From assembly GCF_901709675.1 (NCBI RefSeq), contig NC_051106.1, forward strand, positions 1,870,001 through 1,934,000: DNA of 64,000 bases, read 5' to 3'. This document shows, in pieces, positions 1 through 11,602 of the stretch. A program made the position numbers and the translations under genes. The notes below the pieces were generated by a model that saw only the letters and a list, made by a program, of their open reading frames with translations, searched no databases and was not told the origin of the DNA. The number at the start of each line of letters is the position of its first letter. Position 1 is the stretch's first letter. The DNA is from Syngnathus acus. Taxonomy: Eukaryota; Chordata; Actinopteri; Syngnathiformes; Syngnathidae.

Positions 1-951
1 GGCACACCAGAAGATACAATGAATTGGATTACGACATGAAATCTTGATGCAACTTTTAATTTATTACATTCTAGTTGTATAAAGTGCAACATTCTTGGGT
101 GCTGTTTGACACACTTTTAATCGCGTCCTAGTTTTAATGTCACAACATGTGACCACGACAATCTGCACTGTGAGTGATGTGGTGAAGCTGTGCACTTTGT
201 CCGCCACCTAATCACCTAATGAGTGCTTTTGATCTTATCAACTATACAGTTAGTCATCATTATTTACTGGATGTGTTCATCGCCGTCGTTATCTCGGACG
301 CGCTCGCCGCCGACCACACGTTGGACTGCGTTCAAGTCACATAGTCAAAAAAAGAGCAAGATTTGTGATGCGGTTGAGGTTAACGTTTAACCAGCCAGCA
401 AACAAGAGCGAAGCAAACAAAGCGGAAGGACGAAGGAGGTCCTTCCCCCTCCTGGTCAAAGGCAGAATTGTCCGGCCAGAGCACAAACGACGCCTTGTGC
501 CAGCGGGCACACATTTGCCATTGTGAGGTGGCCAAGGCTGCCGATGGGTGTCCGTTCTCACCTTGACATCAACATTCCTCAACGGCGCTTTTCCTCAAAC
601 ACTCGTTTGCTTAAGTTCGGGCTGGAAATTTCTTGAGAGCCAAACTTCAACTTGTCGAAGAGTAATTGCTGTTCAAAAAATACGTAATAGATTACGGACA
701 CAATACATTAATGGTATATTTTTAAAATATTAACAACATAAAATCATAAATAGGCGTTTAGACTCTCAAAATAGTTACTATAAAACTAATACACATATAA
801 TCCTCATAATAACAACACAGCCAATTAAAACAAAACAAATTATTAAATGATTGAAATAACAGAATAAGCTTTTTTTTTTTAAAAAAAAGAAAAGTCAATC
901 TAATAGAAAGAACTGCAATTTTTTTCTCTTTACCTGTTGCATGACTTTCAG
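1..951. other. Upstream intron sequence of slc39a8, no exon recognised
   Basis: AT-rich sequence with stop codons in all frames and no recognisable coding segment. It ends in a good 3' splice site (TTTCAG, last base 951) that opens the first slc39a8 exon seen here. The upstream exons of that gene must lie to the left of the window. A short more GC-rich patch at about 290-560 is the only compositional change, and I cannot assign it. Confidence 0.6.
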
Positions 952-1531
952 GCGCCGAGCCGGGCGTGCTGCTGCCTGAGCAGCCAGCGTCTGTCCAAGG
1001 TCAAGACGGTGGCATGGATGATCACGCTGAGCGACGCGGTGCACAACTTCATCGACGGCCTGGCCATCGGCGCCTCCTTCACCGTCTCCACGCTGGCCGG
1101 CTTCAGCACGTCCACCGCCATCGTCTGCGAGGAGTTCCCCCACGAGCTTGGTACTCATGAAAACAAATGTGTCATTTTTTTGTTTCCCATTCATGGCAAC
1201 AAAATCAGAATTTAAAAGTAGTTTTCAACACTTGATCTTTGACTGACATCTAGTGGCAGCTTGTAAAAATGCATCAAGTGTGACACGATGATGATAATGT
1301 GGCTGCCGCTGTCCAGGCGATTTTGTGATCCTGCTGAACTCGGGCATGAGCGTGCCCCAGGCCATCTTCTTCAACCTGCTGTCAGCGCTGGCGTGCTACA
1401 TGGGCCTGGTCTTTGGTATCCTGCTGGGCACCAACTTCGCCCCCAACGCCATCTTCGCTATCGCCGGCGGCATGTTCCTCTACATCGCGCTGGCCGACAT
1501 GGTACAATGAGTGCATCTTATCAAAGACACT

Positions 1532-1565
<34 letters not shown>

Positions 1566-1921
1566 AAAGAAAAAACACAGAAGGGCTATCACTTGACTTT
1601 ATCAAAATTTTTAGCTCCGCCTCCGACACTATTGTGATAACTTGAACCCTATGTAATGCCCTGACCCTACAGTTGAAGAACAGTTGGGTCAAAACAACTC
1701 AATCTGGGTCCAATCTGAGTATTTGGCTGCATATTTTTGCCTCGAATAATAACGCAAGACTTTCTACGGCTTAGTTTCCCGAGATGGACGCCATCGCCCG
1801 GGAACAGAAGAACACCTCCTCCAAGGTGGTCTTCTTCCTGATCCAGAACGCCGGGCTGCTCAGTGGCTTCACCATCATCCTGCTCATCACCATTTTTGCC
1901 CGAGACATCAACCTGGGATGA
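952..1921 (+). CDS. slc39a8: Metal transporter ZIP8 (SLC39A8), 3' part
   Basis: Last three coding exons: 952-1150, 1317-1501 and 1775-1921 (TGA 1919-1921). Phases agree across both introns, giving 176 codons plus stop. ZIP8 is a plasma-membrane importer of zinc, manganese, iron and cadmium, usually as a bicarbonate symporter. The segment carries the ZIP transmembrane IV motif [12 protein letters not shown] and then EEFPHELG. Glu in place of the usual first His marks the ZIP8/ZIP14 subgroup. Later come FAPN and [16 protein letters not shown], and a final membrane helix starting FFLIQNAG. The residues FAPN and FFLIQNAG are closer to what I recall of ZIP8 than of ZIP14. The N-terminal half lies outside the window. 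Confidence 0.85.
1537..1564. repeat. Poly(A) tract in slc39a8 intron
   Basis: About 28 consecutive A followed by A-rich sequence, shortly after the donor site at 1502. A simple repeat, with no other transposon features visible around it. Confidence 0.8.
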
Positions 1922-2642
1922 CGGCCGGAAGGATTTCAAAACGTTTTGTGCAAACAAAATCAAATGAACTTCACACACAATAGGAAATTATTTTTATTCA
2001 TGAAATCTCCTCTGATTTGTCTTAGAGACAGCCATTCGTTGTTTTTTCCTCCTTAAAAGACATTGTGGTTGGTGCTGGATGATATGCTTTTTATTTTTCA
2101 CCCCAGTTTTTGTGTGTGTTTTTTTGTCTTGACTTTGTTGTAAAATCAAACTTAATTTTAGGAACGTTGTTTAAATGACGCAGATTTCTAATTTAGGTTT
2201 CAGAGGGTTTATATAGCTTTGCTCAGGTTTATTCCGATTACACTGAACGAAAATGTGAGAATCGGACTTTGATGGAAAGAAATATAAATGATAAAACCTA
2301 ATGTCTATTTTGAATACTGTAAATACATGTCATGATTTGTGTAATGGCGCTTTAAAATGTTTACCTTTTTGATTTCTCTACATTCTGACATTTAAAGTGT
2401 TTTTATGAAATTTGAAATTTGGTTAACTTATTTCAAGTAGAAATGTTAACAAATGTTTCACTGTGGACATTGATGTCCTTTTGTTTCTGGACGAATGAAC
2501 ATATTGCTGCTGAAAATGAAATAGAGACATAATTAGTTAATTTTGTCTTAATTTTTATAAATTTGAAATGGACTAAAAATGTTGCCCTTTGTTTCTGTGT
2601 GAATAAATATTTTTGTTAGCTAATAGGTGTTAATACAATAAA
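1922..2642 (+). terminator. slc39a8 3' UTR with polyadenylation signals
   Basis: AT-rich sequence after the slc39a8 stop codon. AATAAA hexamers at 2602-2607 and 2637-2642 are the likely cleavage signals. No coding segment is seen. The remaining 2643-2967 up to the duplicated unit shows nothing I recognise. Confidence 0.5.
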
Positions 2643-4005
2643 TTCATTATGTGTAACTAATGGAAAAACATCGAAATAGTATAATATATGCAAATGTAAC
2701 CCTTCAAAATAAGTTAAACAATGCAATCATTAATTATTCAAAAACGTAAAAAACGTACACCAGTTAAATAAATGATCAAAAATATTGAATCAAGTGAAAA
2801 ATGTAGTGCTTAAAATTATTATACAAAATAAATATGACTGCCGGTTGTATCGTTGTAGAAATAACTCGGAGTTTTGTTTTTCCCATTTTTATCCTATACC
2901 CGGAATGCCTCAAGGTTTTAGTTTAGAGAGCAATGGGTGCGACTTTCATTGCGCATTCAGATTTAGGGTTGTAGTTGTGTTTCTGCTGAATATTTCACAC
3001 ATTTCGTGTCCACGCACAGGTATGACGGGTTTCTTTCTCTTTGTTTTCTCGTCCTCTCCGCAATGCGATAATGTGGGGGCACGTTTGTTGTGTTTACCTA
3101 GCATTTATGCTAGCTAGCTAGCTAACGATCTTGCCGGAAACGCTTAATTTAATCCTAAAGCAGTTTTGCGAGCAATTTCATCACAAACGTAATTGGTTTC
3201 GTGGAAAACGGCGATTGCAAGTTGGCATATCATGCAGGACATTAAATGTTGTCTGTTTATCTAACAATGGAATCTGTTCTTCACGTGATTTTTGCCCTGA
3301 GGTCATAGGATTGTTTGTACTGGCACGAGTCAGCAAGCCTGTTGTGGAAAGTAAGAAAACAGCGTCTTTGGTTTGTGCCTGTAAGATTGGACGATATGCT
3401 TAAAACAGCAAATTCCCCCCGGACATTTTTTTAGGGCTCAAAAGACGGACGTGTCCGGGTAAAAGAGGACGTCTGTACACCCTACTTAATACCAAACAAG
3501 CTTTGAACGTTTTTCTTTTTTAATGTTGTCTGAGAGACAATCTTTGTATGTCAGGGAGAAGCTAAATTTAGTCTGGGTTGTTAGCAAAGGTTCTGGTTAG
3601 GCTTTGTTTGTGCATTTCCATTGCATATTTCTTTCCCAAATCAAGTCATTGTTACATCATTTGTTTTGAGAAACTTAATATTTGAAAGCATAAACAAAAT
3701 TTCTTGCCACATTTTTGCTAGATGGATTTGTGGACGCACTCTGTCTCTAACCTCCAGGAATAGAGAACAGTGAACGTTTGCTTGGGGACCGAAATAAGAC
3801 AACAAAATGTTAATGAAAAGAATTAAAATGTGTATTAAAATAATACAATAAAAAGAAAAGAATGAATCGTTATTACTGCCCCAAAAATAAAACAAATACA
3901 TTTCACACTCATATAAATATGAATTATTACTCAATTAAATAATTGATAACTCTGGAATAGCTGCATCTCATTTGCCTCCTCCTTTTTTTGCAGCTGAGCA
4001 TCGCA

Positions 4006-4838
4006 ATGTCCGACGTGGAGATCCGCGAGTACCGCGATGGCGACGTCTCTACGGTGCGAGAGATCTTCTCGCTGGGCATGAGCGAACTTGTGCCGGCGTC
4101 CTTCGTGCACATCCTCAAGCAGCCGCTGAGTCAGATGCTGCTGATGTGCACCTTCTGCACCCTGCTGGCTAGCTCCAAGTCCTTCATGCTGCCCGTTCTC
4201 GCCGTCACGCTGCTGCTGGCCGCCGCCCGCCAAATGCTGGTGCATAAGTTCAACGCCTATATCGACAATTGCTGCAGCACAGGTGTCAAACTCGAGGCCC
4301 GCCTAGTATATTATTACAATATTATATATTTATTGCATCTTATTCTGAGTGGGGACTGACTATACTGCCCCCGGTGGCCAAGGTGGGTACACAAATAAAG
4401 ATCATCATAATAACATGACCTTGACACACTTGTCCCACAGACCTCAGAACCATCGGCGAGACCTACATGGCCCCCAGGGACGCCTGCTTTTGGGTGGCCG
4501 AAAGTGAGGGCCGCGTGGTGGGCATGGTGGCCTGCCTGCCCAGGAACGGCGACCCCGACTGCCTGGAGCTGAAGCGCATGTCGGTGCGGCGCAGCCATCG
4601 CCGCATGGGCATGGCCAAAAAGCTGTGCCGGACAGTGGTGGACTTCACGCGCGACAGAGGCTTCGCCTCCGTGGTCCTGATCACATCGGTGGTCCAGACG
4701 GACGCGCAGAAGCTGTACGAGGGCATGGGCTTCCGCAAGGTGCGAGAGTTTTTGGAGCCCGACGTCGTCACCAAGCTCTCAAACTTCTTGCTCCTTGAGT
4801 ACAGACTGGACCTGTGCAAAGACGACGCGGAAAAGTGA
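4006..4838 (+). CDS. nat8: NAT8-like N-acetyltransferase, copy 1
   Basis: Two coding exons, 4006-4282 and 4441-4838, total 224 codons plus stop, close to mammalian NAT8 (227). The family acetylates amino groups (cysteine S-conjugates, or lysines in ER cargo) using acetyl-CoA at the ER membrane. Residues about 43-77 form a hydrophobic hairpin anchor. The GNAT core follows with FWVAESEGRVVGMV (beta 2-3), then the acetyl-CoA loop RRSHRRMGMA, matching R/Q-x-x-G-x-G/A, and LYEGMGF near the end. I chose ATG 4006 because it follows a splice acceptor (CAG 3991-3993) and fits family length, so a 5' UTR exon lies upstream. The N-terminal half also resembles NAT8L, but NAT8L's long leader is missing, so 'nat8-like' is the safe name. 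The single intron is discussed in the findings. Confidence 0.85.
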
Positions 4839-5810
4839 AAAAGTGCACATTCCAGGTCTACTTTTGTTGTAAAATTTTGTGCTGAAATTCACGAGTGTAT
4901 TTTAGACATAAGTAGAAGGAAAATGAAAAAAAAAATCGTCAGATTTAAGCTTGCAAAAATCACAGCAACAAACTTCCCTACCTCTTACCTATTTACCAAA
5001 TTAATATATTATTTTTTCTAATGAATTGGTTAGATCCCAGGTGTCTGAGCCCCAACTGGCCCATCTCTGTTATTTTATGTGGACTGCCAAAGCAAATTAT
5101 GTGCATTGACTTGATATTCCTTGCTAAAATACCCTAATCGCAAATTGTCTTCACTTTTAAAAACACTGAAATATTGCAAGCGATTTTTTTATTCTAACCC
5201 CCCCCCCCCCCCTCTTTTTTTTTTTTTTTTTTTAAATTAAACGTAATCGTATTTGAACAAAGTTTTTACTGGCCTCTGATGTTATTTTATTTGGTACTTA
5301 ACATTTTATCCCATCGGTATGTCATCTCTATTTGGACACTAGATGACAGTATTGCACCTCAAAAGAATGGTGACAAAAACAGCACACTGATTAATTTCAC
5401 AACGGATTGTTTTATTGAAAACTCAAAAATGACGGAACGTCTATAATTATGCAGCGGATGAATGTCACTTTTGAAGCGATTCTGAAAAAAGTAGCAAACA
5501 GGAGGCAGCCAGACGACTTGTTTCGTATTGTTCGGCAAGATTATGCCCCCCCCCCTCAGAAAAAAGGTACCTTTTTAAATGCTCAAGAAGGTTGACGATG
5601 TTTCCCCCTCCCCAAAAAAGAGGACGACCAACAAATGAGACAAAACGTACGACTGTTTTGCCGTCACCGTTTGTGCTGGGTGGTCGACACCTCGATAGTC
5701 ATTTTTGCCGCCTCTGATTGGCCGTGCTTTTGATGACCGGCTGCAAAAAAAATTGTGTTGCATTTGCCAGCGTGACATCAGACAGAATCTCCACATAAAA
5801 CACGTTTTAC
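4839..5810 (+). other. 3' flank of nat8-like copy 1
   Basis: Probable 3' UTR and flank, no coding segment. It contains a C-run then T-run (about 5198-5235) and ends at the right edge of duplicated unit 1. The same stretch in unit 2 differs at the C/T tract and has extra segments, so this part changes faster than the gene. Confidence 0.5.
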
Positions 5811-5818
5811 GTTTGTAC

Positions 5819-5880
5819 ATATGTATATAGTATATATATATGTATATACTGTATATATATGTATATACTGTATATATATA
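5819..5880. repeat. (TA)n-rich microsatellite
   Basis: Alternating TA/TG dinucleotides interrupted by ACTG, immediately after the end of duplicated unit 1. No equivalent follows unit 2, so it lies just outside the duplication. Confidence 0.85.
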
Positions 5881-6683
5881 CAGTGGAGCCTCGGTTTTCG
5901 ACCACAATCCGTTCCAGAAGGCTGTTCGAGAAGTGAATCGTTTGAATTCCGAATCATGTTTTCCCATTACAAATAATGAAAAAAATCTAATCCGTTCCAA
6001 GCAAAACTAAATACTTTTTTTAAAGCATTTTTTCATTATTTTACACCATAAACTGCATAAATAAGTGAGTAGGTAATGTATAAATAAATAATATAAATAA
6101 TAAACTGAATTAATAGAGTAGGCTAGGCTGGGGAATGTATTGCCGTATCTGTAGCAACTCGCTTGTGTGTTTTTTTAAATTGTGAGGGGAAAAAAAAGCA
6201 CATCAAAACTTTTTTTATTTTTACCAATGAAAGAACATTTCAAAGATCATGTGAAAGAAAACAGCAAAAACATTTTCTTAATTTCAAAAATTTCATTGTT
6301 TGGTAAGCACAGTCGCCCCTCTCGCAACATCACTTCCTTTAAGAGCGTCTTTGTTTTTCATGATCGAGCTCATTATCGATTTTGCCATGCAAAACTCCCG
6401 CGCCAACTCTGACACACGCACACCGGACTCATATTTTGCGATTAATTTTTTTTTTATTGGGCCCGGCTGGAGCCAGAGACCCCTGCTGGTGGCGGTGTGT
6501 TCTCGACTTACCAGCTGTGGAAACCTTGGATCTGCTTACTGGCGCCATACCACCCACCCGTTGATCCTTTACATTGCACTCTATATTATGATCGAAAAGG
6601 TGATGATGTATATCGGGATTTGTTTGAGGAAATTGAATGTGGGATTTAACTTCATTATGCATTTTAATTGGCAAAGAGGGAGT
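5881..6683. other. DNA-transposon-like end and unassigned sequence
   Basis: Starts CAGTGGAGCCTCGGTTTTCG, a type of terminus common in vertebrate Tigger/pogo-like or related DNA elements. It continues with the 'TCCGTTCCAGAAGGCTGTTCG' style of subterminal sequence, interrupted by AT-rich runs. I could not find a convincing inverted partner. The rest, up to where retroviral pol similarity starts, holds no gene I recognise. Confidence 0.35.
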
Positions 6684-8490
6684 CGCAGCAGCAACTGAAT
6701 TGACACCTGAACAAATGCAGTGGTTCAAAATGACAGAAAAAGGGGCACCACACATTTCGCTGGCTCGAGGCTAGACAATTGGGCTCAATGGTCAAGTGAT
6801 TGTTGCGACAGACCGACTGGCGGAAAACCCACATTCCTAATTTGTACTGGTCCGAGTCTCAGAACGCTTACCAAATTAAACAACCTATGGCAGACAACGG
6901 ACTGCTGGAGATCATGTTGGTGTCCCGCACACATGGCAGGGAATTGACTGATCATGAGGACGCTGAGATAATGCTGGCGGCCTTGCCCGACACACTGTGG
7001 TCCCAGGGTCCCTTTGATGTCGGGTTTTGTCACTCGGTGGCCCTATTGATCTCCAAATGGATGAGACGCACCCTATCAAGCGGCCTCAATATCGTTGGCC
7101 GAAAGAGGCGGACCAAGGCATGGAAGACACTCTGTGCGGCCTCTGGGACGCAGGGGTGTTGGAAGTGTCGTGTTCCGAATGGAACACCCCGTTGAGGCCA
7201 GTCCGGAAAGCAGATGGGAAAACATGGCGCTTGGCACATGACCTGAGAGCAGTAAATGGTGTCACCATCACTCCTGTTCTTCCTGTGCCGGACCCGCACC
7301 GGATCCTAGCATCATTGAACCCTGCCTACCAGTGGTTCACCGTGATTGACTTGGCCATTGCCTTCTTCTGCCTCCCGCTTTCCCCCTCAGTGCGGCATGT
7401 GTTCGCATTCACCTACAATGGGATGAAACTGCAATACACTCGCATGCCGCAGGGATTCAAAAACTCGCCAGGATTGTTCAAACAGGTCCTCAAGGAACTC
7501 CTCGAACCATGTCAAAGGCTGGACGGCACGGTGCTGCTGCAGTATGTCGATGATTTGCTGATTGCAGCAAAAGATGAGAAGGCATGTCTAGAGGGAAAAA
7601 AGGAGAGTGTTGTTGTGGTTAGGGGAGAAAGGGTTCAAGGTGTCCCGAAAGAAACTGCAATGCTGTTGCCAACAGGTCACTTTCCTGGGTCGAGTGCTGA
7701 CCCCTAGTGGCCTCGCCATGTCGCCGAATACAGAAACTCCATTCTCCGGCATCCGCGGCCCGCCACCGTCCAGGAGATGCTATCGTTCCTGGGGTTGTGT
7801 GGCTACAGCAGACACTACATCCCCTGCTTTGCCGACAAAACCGGTGTCCTCCGAGCCCTGATCCGCGAACAGGGGGCCAGGAACCTCAAGGCTTGCCTGG
7901 TTTGGACACCGGAGGCTGGCGAGGTCTTCGTGTCACTGGTACAGGAGCTGGCCTCTGCTGCGACTTTGGCCACTCTTGACTACACCCTGCCCTTCCATTT
8001 TGATGTCTCCATTTCAGGAAAAGTTGTGAATGGAACTCTGTACCAGAAAATGCAGCATGGACGTGCAGTGCTAATGTACTGCAGCGTCCCCTTGGACAAC
8101 ATTGAGCAATGTGTTAACTGATCATGCGGTGTCCTCGTTTGTTGCATCAGCCGCATTCACGTTGACTCCGCTGCGACAAACACGGTTGTTGAAAATACTG
8201 ACTGCTCCAAATGTCAACTACGTCCATTCCGGAGTGAACATGGCCGATCAATTGATGATGGGTCCCCATGAGTGTGCATCAAAGGTCCAGACAGTGGCGA
8301 AAGTTCGACCTGACCTCTACTCCACTCCACTCGGGCACGGTCGGGTGGTGTTCACAGATGGCTGCTGTTGGAGAGACAAACAGGGCTCCCTCCATGCGGC
8401 CGCGGCTGCGGTCGGGTGGAGGGATAGTTCTCTCCAGCCTCTTAAGGTGATGAAGCACACACACCTTCCCATGTGGGTCCCCATGCCATG
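6684..8490 (+). pseudogene. Retroviral pol remnant: reverse transcriptase and partial RNase H
   Basis: Broken reading frame with stops between 6700 and 7000. An open stretch at 7027-7707 carries the reverse-transcriptase palm, including YVDDLL (about 7543-7560) and the preceding MPQGFKNSP block. A frameshift near 7600-7780 moves the connection domain to another frame (7777-8121). After a further shift, the RNase H start appears (FTDG, about 8350). RNase H is then cut off near 8440-8480, where sequence jumps to the integrase zinc-binding region, so the second half of RNase H and the first part of integrase are deleted. It cannot encode a working polymerase. Confidence 0.85.
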
Positions 8491-9438
8491 ATGATCCATC
8501 TCCGGAGTTGGTGGCATCCTAAACTCTCAGACCTAGTCTGGAAATTCGTTGCGGATTGTGAATTTTGCCAGACGTTCAATGCACGCCCCACGTTGAAGCC
8601 CAAACCCGGTCTGTTCCAGCCGGCCCCGTGGCCGGGGGCAGAGATGGTCGTTGATTTTACCGACATGATTTCGAGTGTGAATGGGAAACGCTTTCTGCTT
8701 GTGATGGTTGACGCATACTCGGGCTGGCCGGAGGCATATCCGTGCTCGAAGGAAGATTCTGCTGCTGTGATCAAGGCTTTGATCACCCATTACATCCCGA
8801 CACATGGTTTCCCGGCCCTGATCCGATCTGACAATGGCACTCACTTTAACAACAAAGCCTTGGCCAAGGTGGAATCAATTTTGGGGTTGAAGCACCGATT
8901 CGGCTGTGTGTACCATCCTCAGAGCCTGGGCAAGGTGGAACGGATGAATCGGACGTTGAAGGAGAAACTGGCCAAAATCATGGCTCAAACGACAATGAGC
9001 TGGCTACAAGCACTTCCGCTTGCATTGTTGTCGGTGCGACAAACCGTTAACAAACATACTGGATTCGCACCGTTTGAATTAATGACGGGTCGTCTCATGT
9101 CGGGACCGGCAACGACACTCGTCCAACCGGAGGACGTTCCGGTACCCAATTTGTCTCACACAGCATACTGGTCCTATTTGTCTGCTCTGGTATCCAGTGT
9201 TTCTACACAGATTGGGGAGAAATCCGCTGCGGCGGAGGAAAGTGTGCCAGTGGAAAAGCAGCTCACGCCGTACGTGTACGTCAGGGTCATCTCCAGGAAG
9301 TGGACGGACCCCCGGTGGAAGGGCCCCTTACGTGTCTTGGCCAGGACGTCTCACGCGGCCCAGCTCGACTTCAAAGGGCGCAGGTGGTATCACTACTCGC
9401 AACTCCGTCCGGCCCCAGAGTTTGTTCCGTCGGGATGA
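8473..9438 (+). pseudogene. Retroviral integrase fragment
   Basis: One open frame covers most of an integrase. It shows the end of the zinc-binding domain (CEFC), then the catalytic DDE core: the first Asp in DFTD near 8656, the second in SDNGTHF near 8828, and Glu in GKVERMN near 8938. A C-terminal segment has the RWKGPLRVL block typical of gammaretroviral integrase tails. The stop at 9436-9438 overlaps the env start. The N-terminal His pair is missing because of the upstream deletion. The core is surprisingly free of stops compared with the upstream pol part. Confidence 0.88.
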
Positions 9439-11568
9439 AGGTGTCCCTGTTTGGCCGTGTCACGGACCCGGCCAAGAGGGGGAGGTTAGGAGGAGTAGGA
9501 GGAGCAGAACGGAGGGGGGTTGAAAACAACGATAATACCCGGGCAATTAGCGAAGAAGTAGCTAAAGAAAGGGTGGTGGCGAGGCAACGTGCCCCACCAC
9601 CGTTGGTAGAACCGGTTTGGTACTGCAATGGGACGTGGTGTAAGACAGGGGGCGAGATGAAACATAGAGGGGAGAGCCAAGGGCAGCATCAAGTAAGGAA
9701 ACGACAGACATCTGAGTTGGTAAAAGGGATGCGTCAGTTGAACGACCCGTGTGGCCAGGGGCAGCAACGCATAGCCAGGTTGTACTTCTGTTACAGCCCA
9801 GGGGTAAACGAGACGATTCTCATGTTAGATTTAAGCACGGCATTCATCGGGGCGGCCACTGAATGGCTCTCGTATGCGTGGTATCTAGATGTGCGAGGCT
9901 ATGAGAGGGCCCCCACTTGGGGCTCGGTGTCACATGTGATAGGTCAGACGTGGGATGAGGCCAGTTATGGGTTCGGGGAGAAAGCCAGAGAGTGGAAGGA
10001 TAGGATCCCTGTGGTACAGGTAGTAGGGCAGCCAGGGAGCAAGGCTTTGATGTTAAAAATCGATCAGTCCCGGTCGCCGTTGCCCCACACGATAAGTCAG
10101 GGAGCCGGGTTTAATTGGGCGCCAGGTCGTTATACATTCCATCTGTGTGTATATAAGGTGGGAAAAGATCCCTGCATGGATTTTTATTTGTGTCCCAATA
10201 CTACCGCTTTTGTAGCATATAACTCCACAGGTAGGGCGGAGAATGTCCGTACCTTATTGACCCTAGGGGAAAAATCCCGCACCAGGGTGGGGGTGCGGAT
10301 CCTGCCGAGCCCGGAGGACGTAGATGAATGGTTTAGGGTAACAACGGGAGTGTCAGCAATTAACAACAATTGGCTTCTCATGGCAGAACAGGCTGCCAAC
10401 TCAACTCAAGAGGATTGTTTGGTCTGTCTGCGCGCGCGGCTGGTCCTGAAAATCGTACCAGCGGCTATTGACCCAGAGTGTGTTTTACAGGTGTTGTCAA
10501 GGTCCCAGGCCACAGGTAATTGTGGCATGTATGATGATGTGTTCCCAGTCGTAGGGAAGGAAAAATGCAAACCCATTTTTGATAGTCAAGTCACGAAGCA
10601 AAATTTGTCATGTTTGGTCCTCAATGGAACAGGGACAAGCATCGGCCAAATTGACCAAACATGGTGTCAGGTGAACCTGAGCCTAAACACCACAAATCCC
10701 GTGCCGATGTGTGGTTGTGGTGTGGTGATAACAAATTGTACGACCGCCTCCCGGCAAACGCCTCGGGGGGGTGTGCGCTTGTCTCCCTGATTATGCCTGT
10801 GTTAGTGGTCCCCATTGATTTTCAGAGCATCAACTGGAACATGGAGCTCCCGTTGACGGGGCTGTTGCGACGGGCACGGCGCGACCTAACGTCACCGTGG
10901 CTGAGCGAAAACGACCCAACATACATAGACGCCATCGGGGTGCCTAGGGCTGTTCCAAATAAGTACAAACTCGCCAATCAGGTATCCTCGGGATTCGAAA
11001 GCATTTTAATATGGGTCAGCCCGAACAAGAATGTGGACCGGATCAACTATGTCCACTATAATGTACAGAGATTGGGAAATTATACCACTGAATCATTTGC
11101 GGCGGTCCATGAGCAATTAGCGGCCACTTCGCTCATGGCATTTCAGAACCGTATCGCATTAGACATGCTGTTGGCGTGTGCGGCATGTTCGGCGAATCTT
11201 GCTGCACTTTCATTCCGAACAATACCGCGCCTGGGGGGCGGCTGACTAGGGCATTGGAGGGACTGCGCACCCTAAACAAAAAGATGAAAGACCATTCCGG
11301 TGTACACACCGATATCTGGTCTGACTGGATGAAGACGTTCGGAAGCTGGAAAGGCCTCATCCTGTCTGTGCTTGTTGCTGTTGCTATTTTCACTGCAATA
11401 ATGATTTTATGCGGCTGTTGTTGTATTCCATGTATTAGATCACTCACTGTCAGGTTGATCGAAAAAAACGTTGGCCCGTTGCCACCGAATGGCCAATATA
11501 CCCTGGTGGCTCAAAATGAGCCGGCGGGGGAAGAAAGGACTGACAACGTGCTGGTCACTGCTTGCTAG
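9435..11568 (+). pseudogene. Retroviral envelope remnant, two frameshifts
   Basis: Starts at ATG 9435, overlapping the end of integrase. The surface subunit is open from 9435 to 10790 with many Cys and N-glycosylation sequons and a CLVC (CxxC) motif near 10418. The frame shifts between about 10,660 and 10,790. The next frame holds a basic cleavage-type site (RRARR near 10,870) and the start of the transmembrane subunit. A second shift near 11,170 falls inside the conserved heptad/immunosuppressive-type region, just before CX6CC (11,179-11,205). The third frame carries the membrane span (about 11,355-11,430) and a cytoplasmic tail ending in TAG 11566-11568. As read here it cannot make a full envelope. 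Confidence 0.85.
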
Positions 11569-11579
11569 AGTAACGGGTG

Positions 11580-11601
11580 ATGACCTCATAAATGAGGTCA
11601 T
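11580..11601. repeat. Perfect short inverted repeat between env and LTR
   Basis: ATGACCTCAT and ATGAGGTCAT are perfect 10-base arms separated by AA. They lie 11 bases after the env stop and directly before the polypurine tract. In RNA this would form a compact hairpin. Confidence 0.85.
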
Positions 11602-11602
11602 G

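Larger units (their letters stand above)
2968..5810 (+). repeat. Tandem segmental duplication, unit 1 (holds nat8-like copy 1)
   Basis: Read side by side, 2968-5810 matches 12250-15250 almost base for base, from GTTGTAGTTGTGTTTCTGC at the left to CACATAAAACACGTTTTAC at the right. The match covers the upstream region, both nat8-like exons, the intron and about 1 kb of 3' flank. Differences are scattered substitutions and a few indels: an 87-bp insertion in unit 2, and segments of about 25 and 33 bp present only in unit 2 near its end. Inside each unit (about 3405-3487 and 12684-12766) is a short stretch ending in a GTCTGTACACCCTA-type transposon terminus. Confidence 0.93.

Noticed and set aside
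2785-3403. Open frames upstream of nat8-like copy 1
   Set aside because: The equivalent region in unit 2 does not preserve them (indels shift the frame), so they are not coding. They may be 5' UTR or intron.
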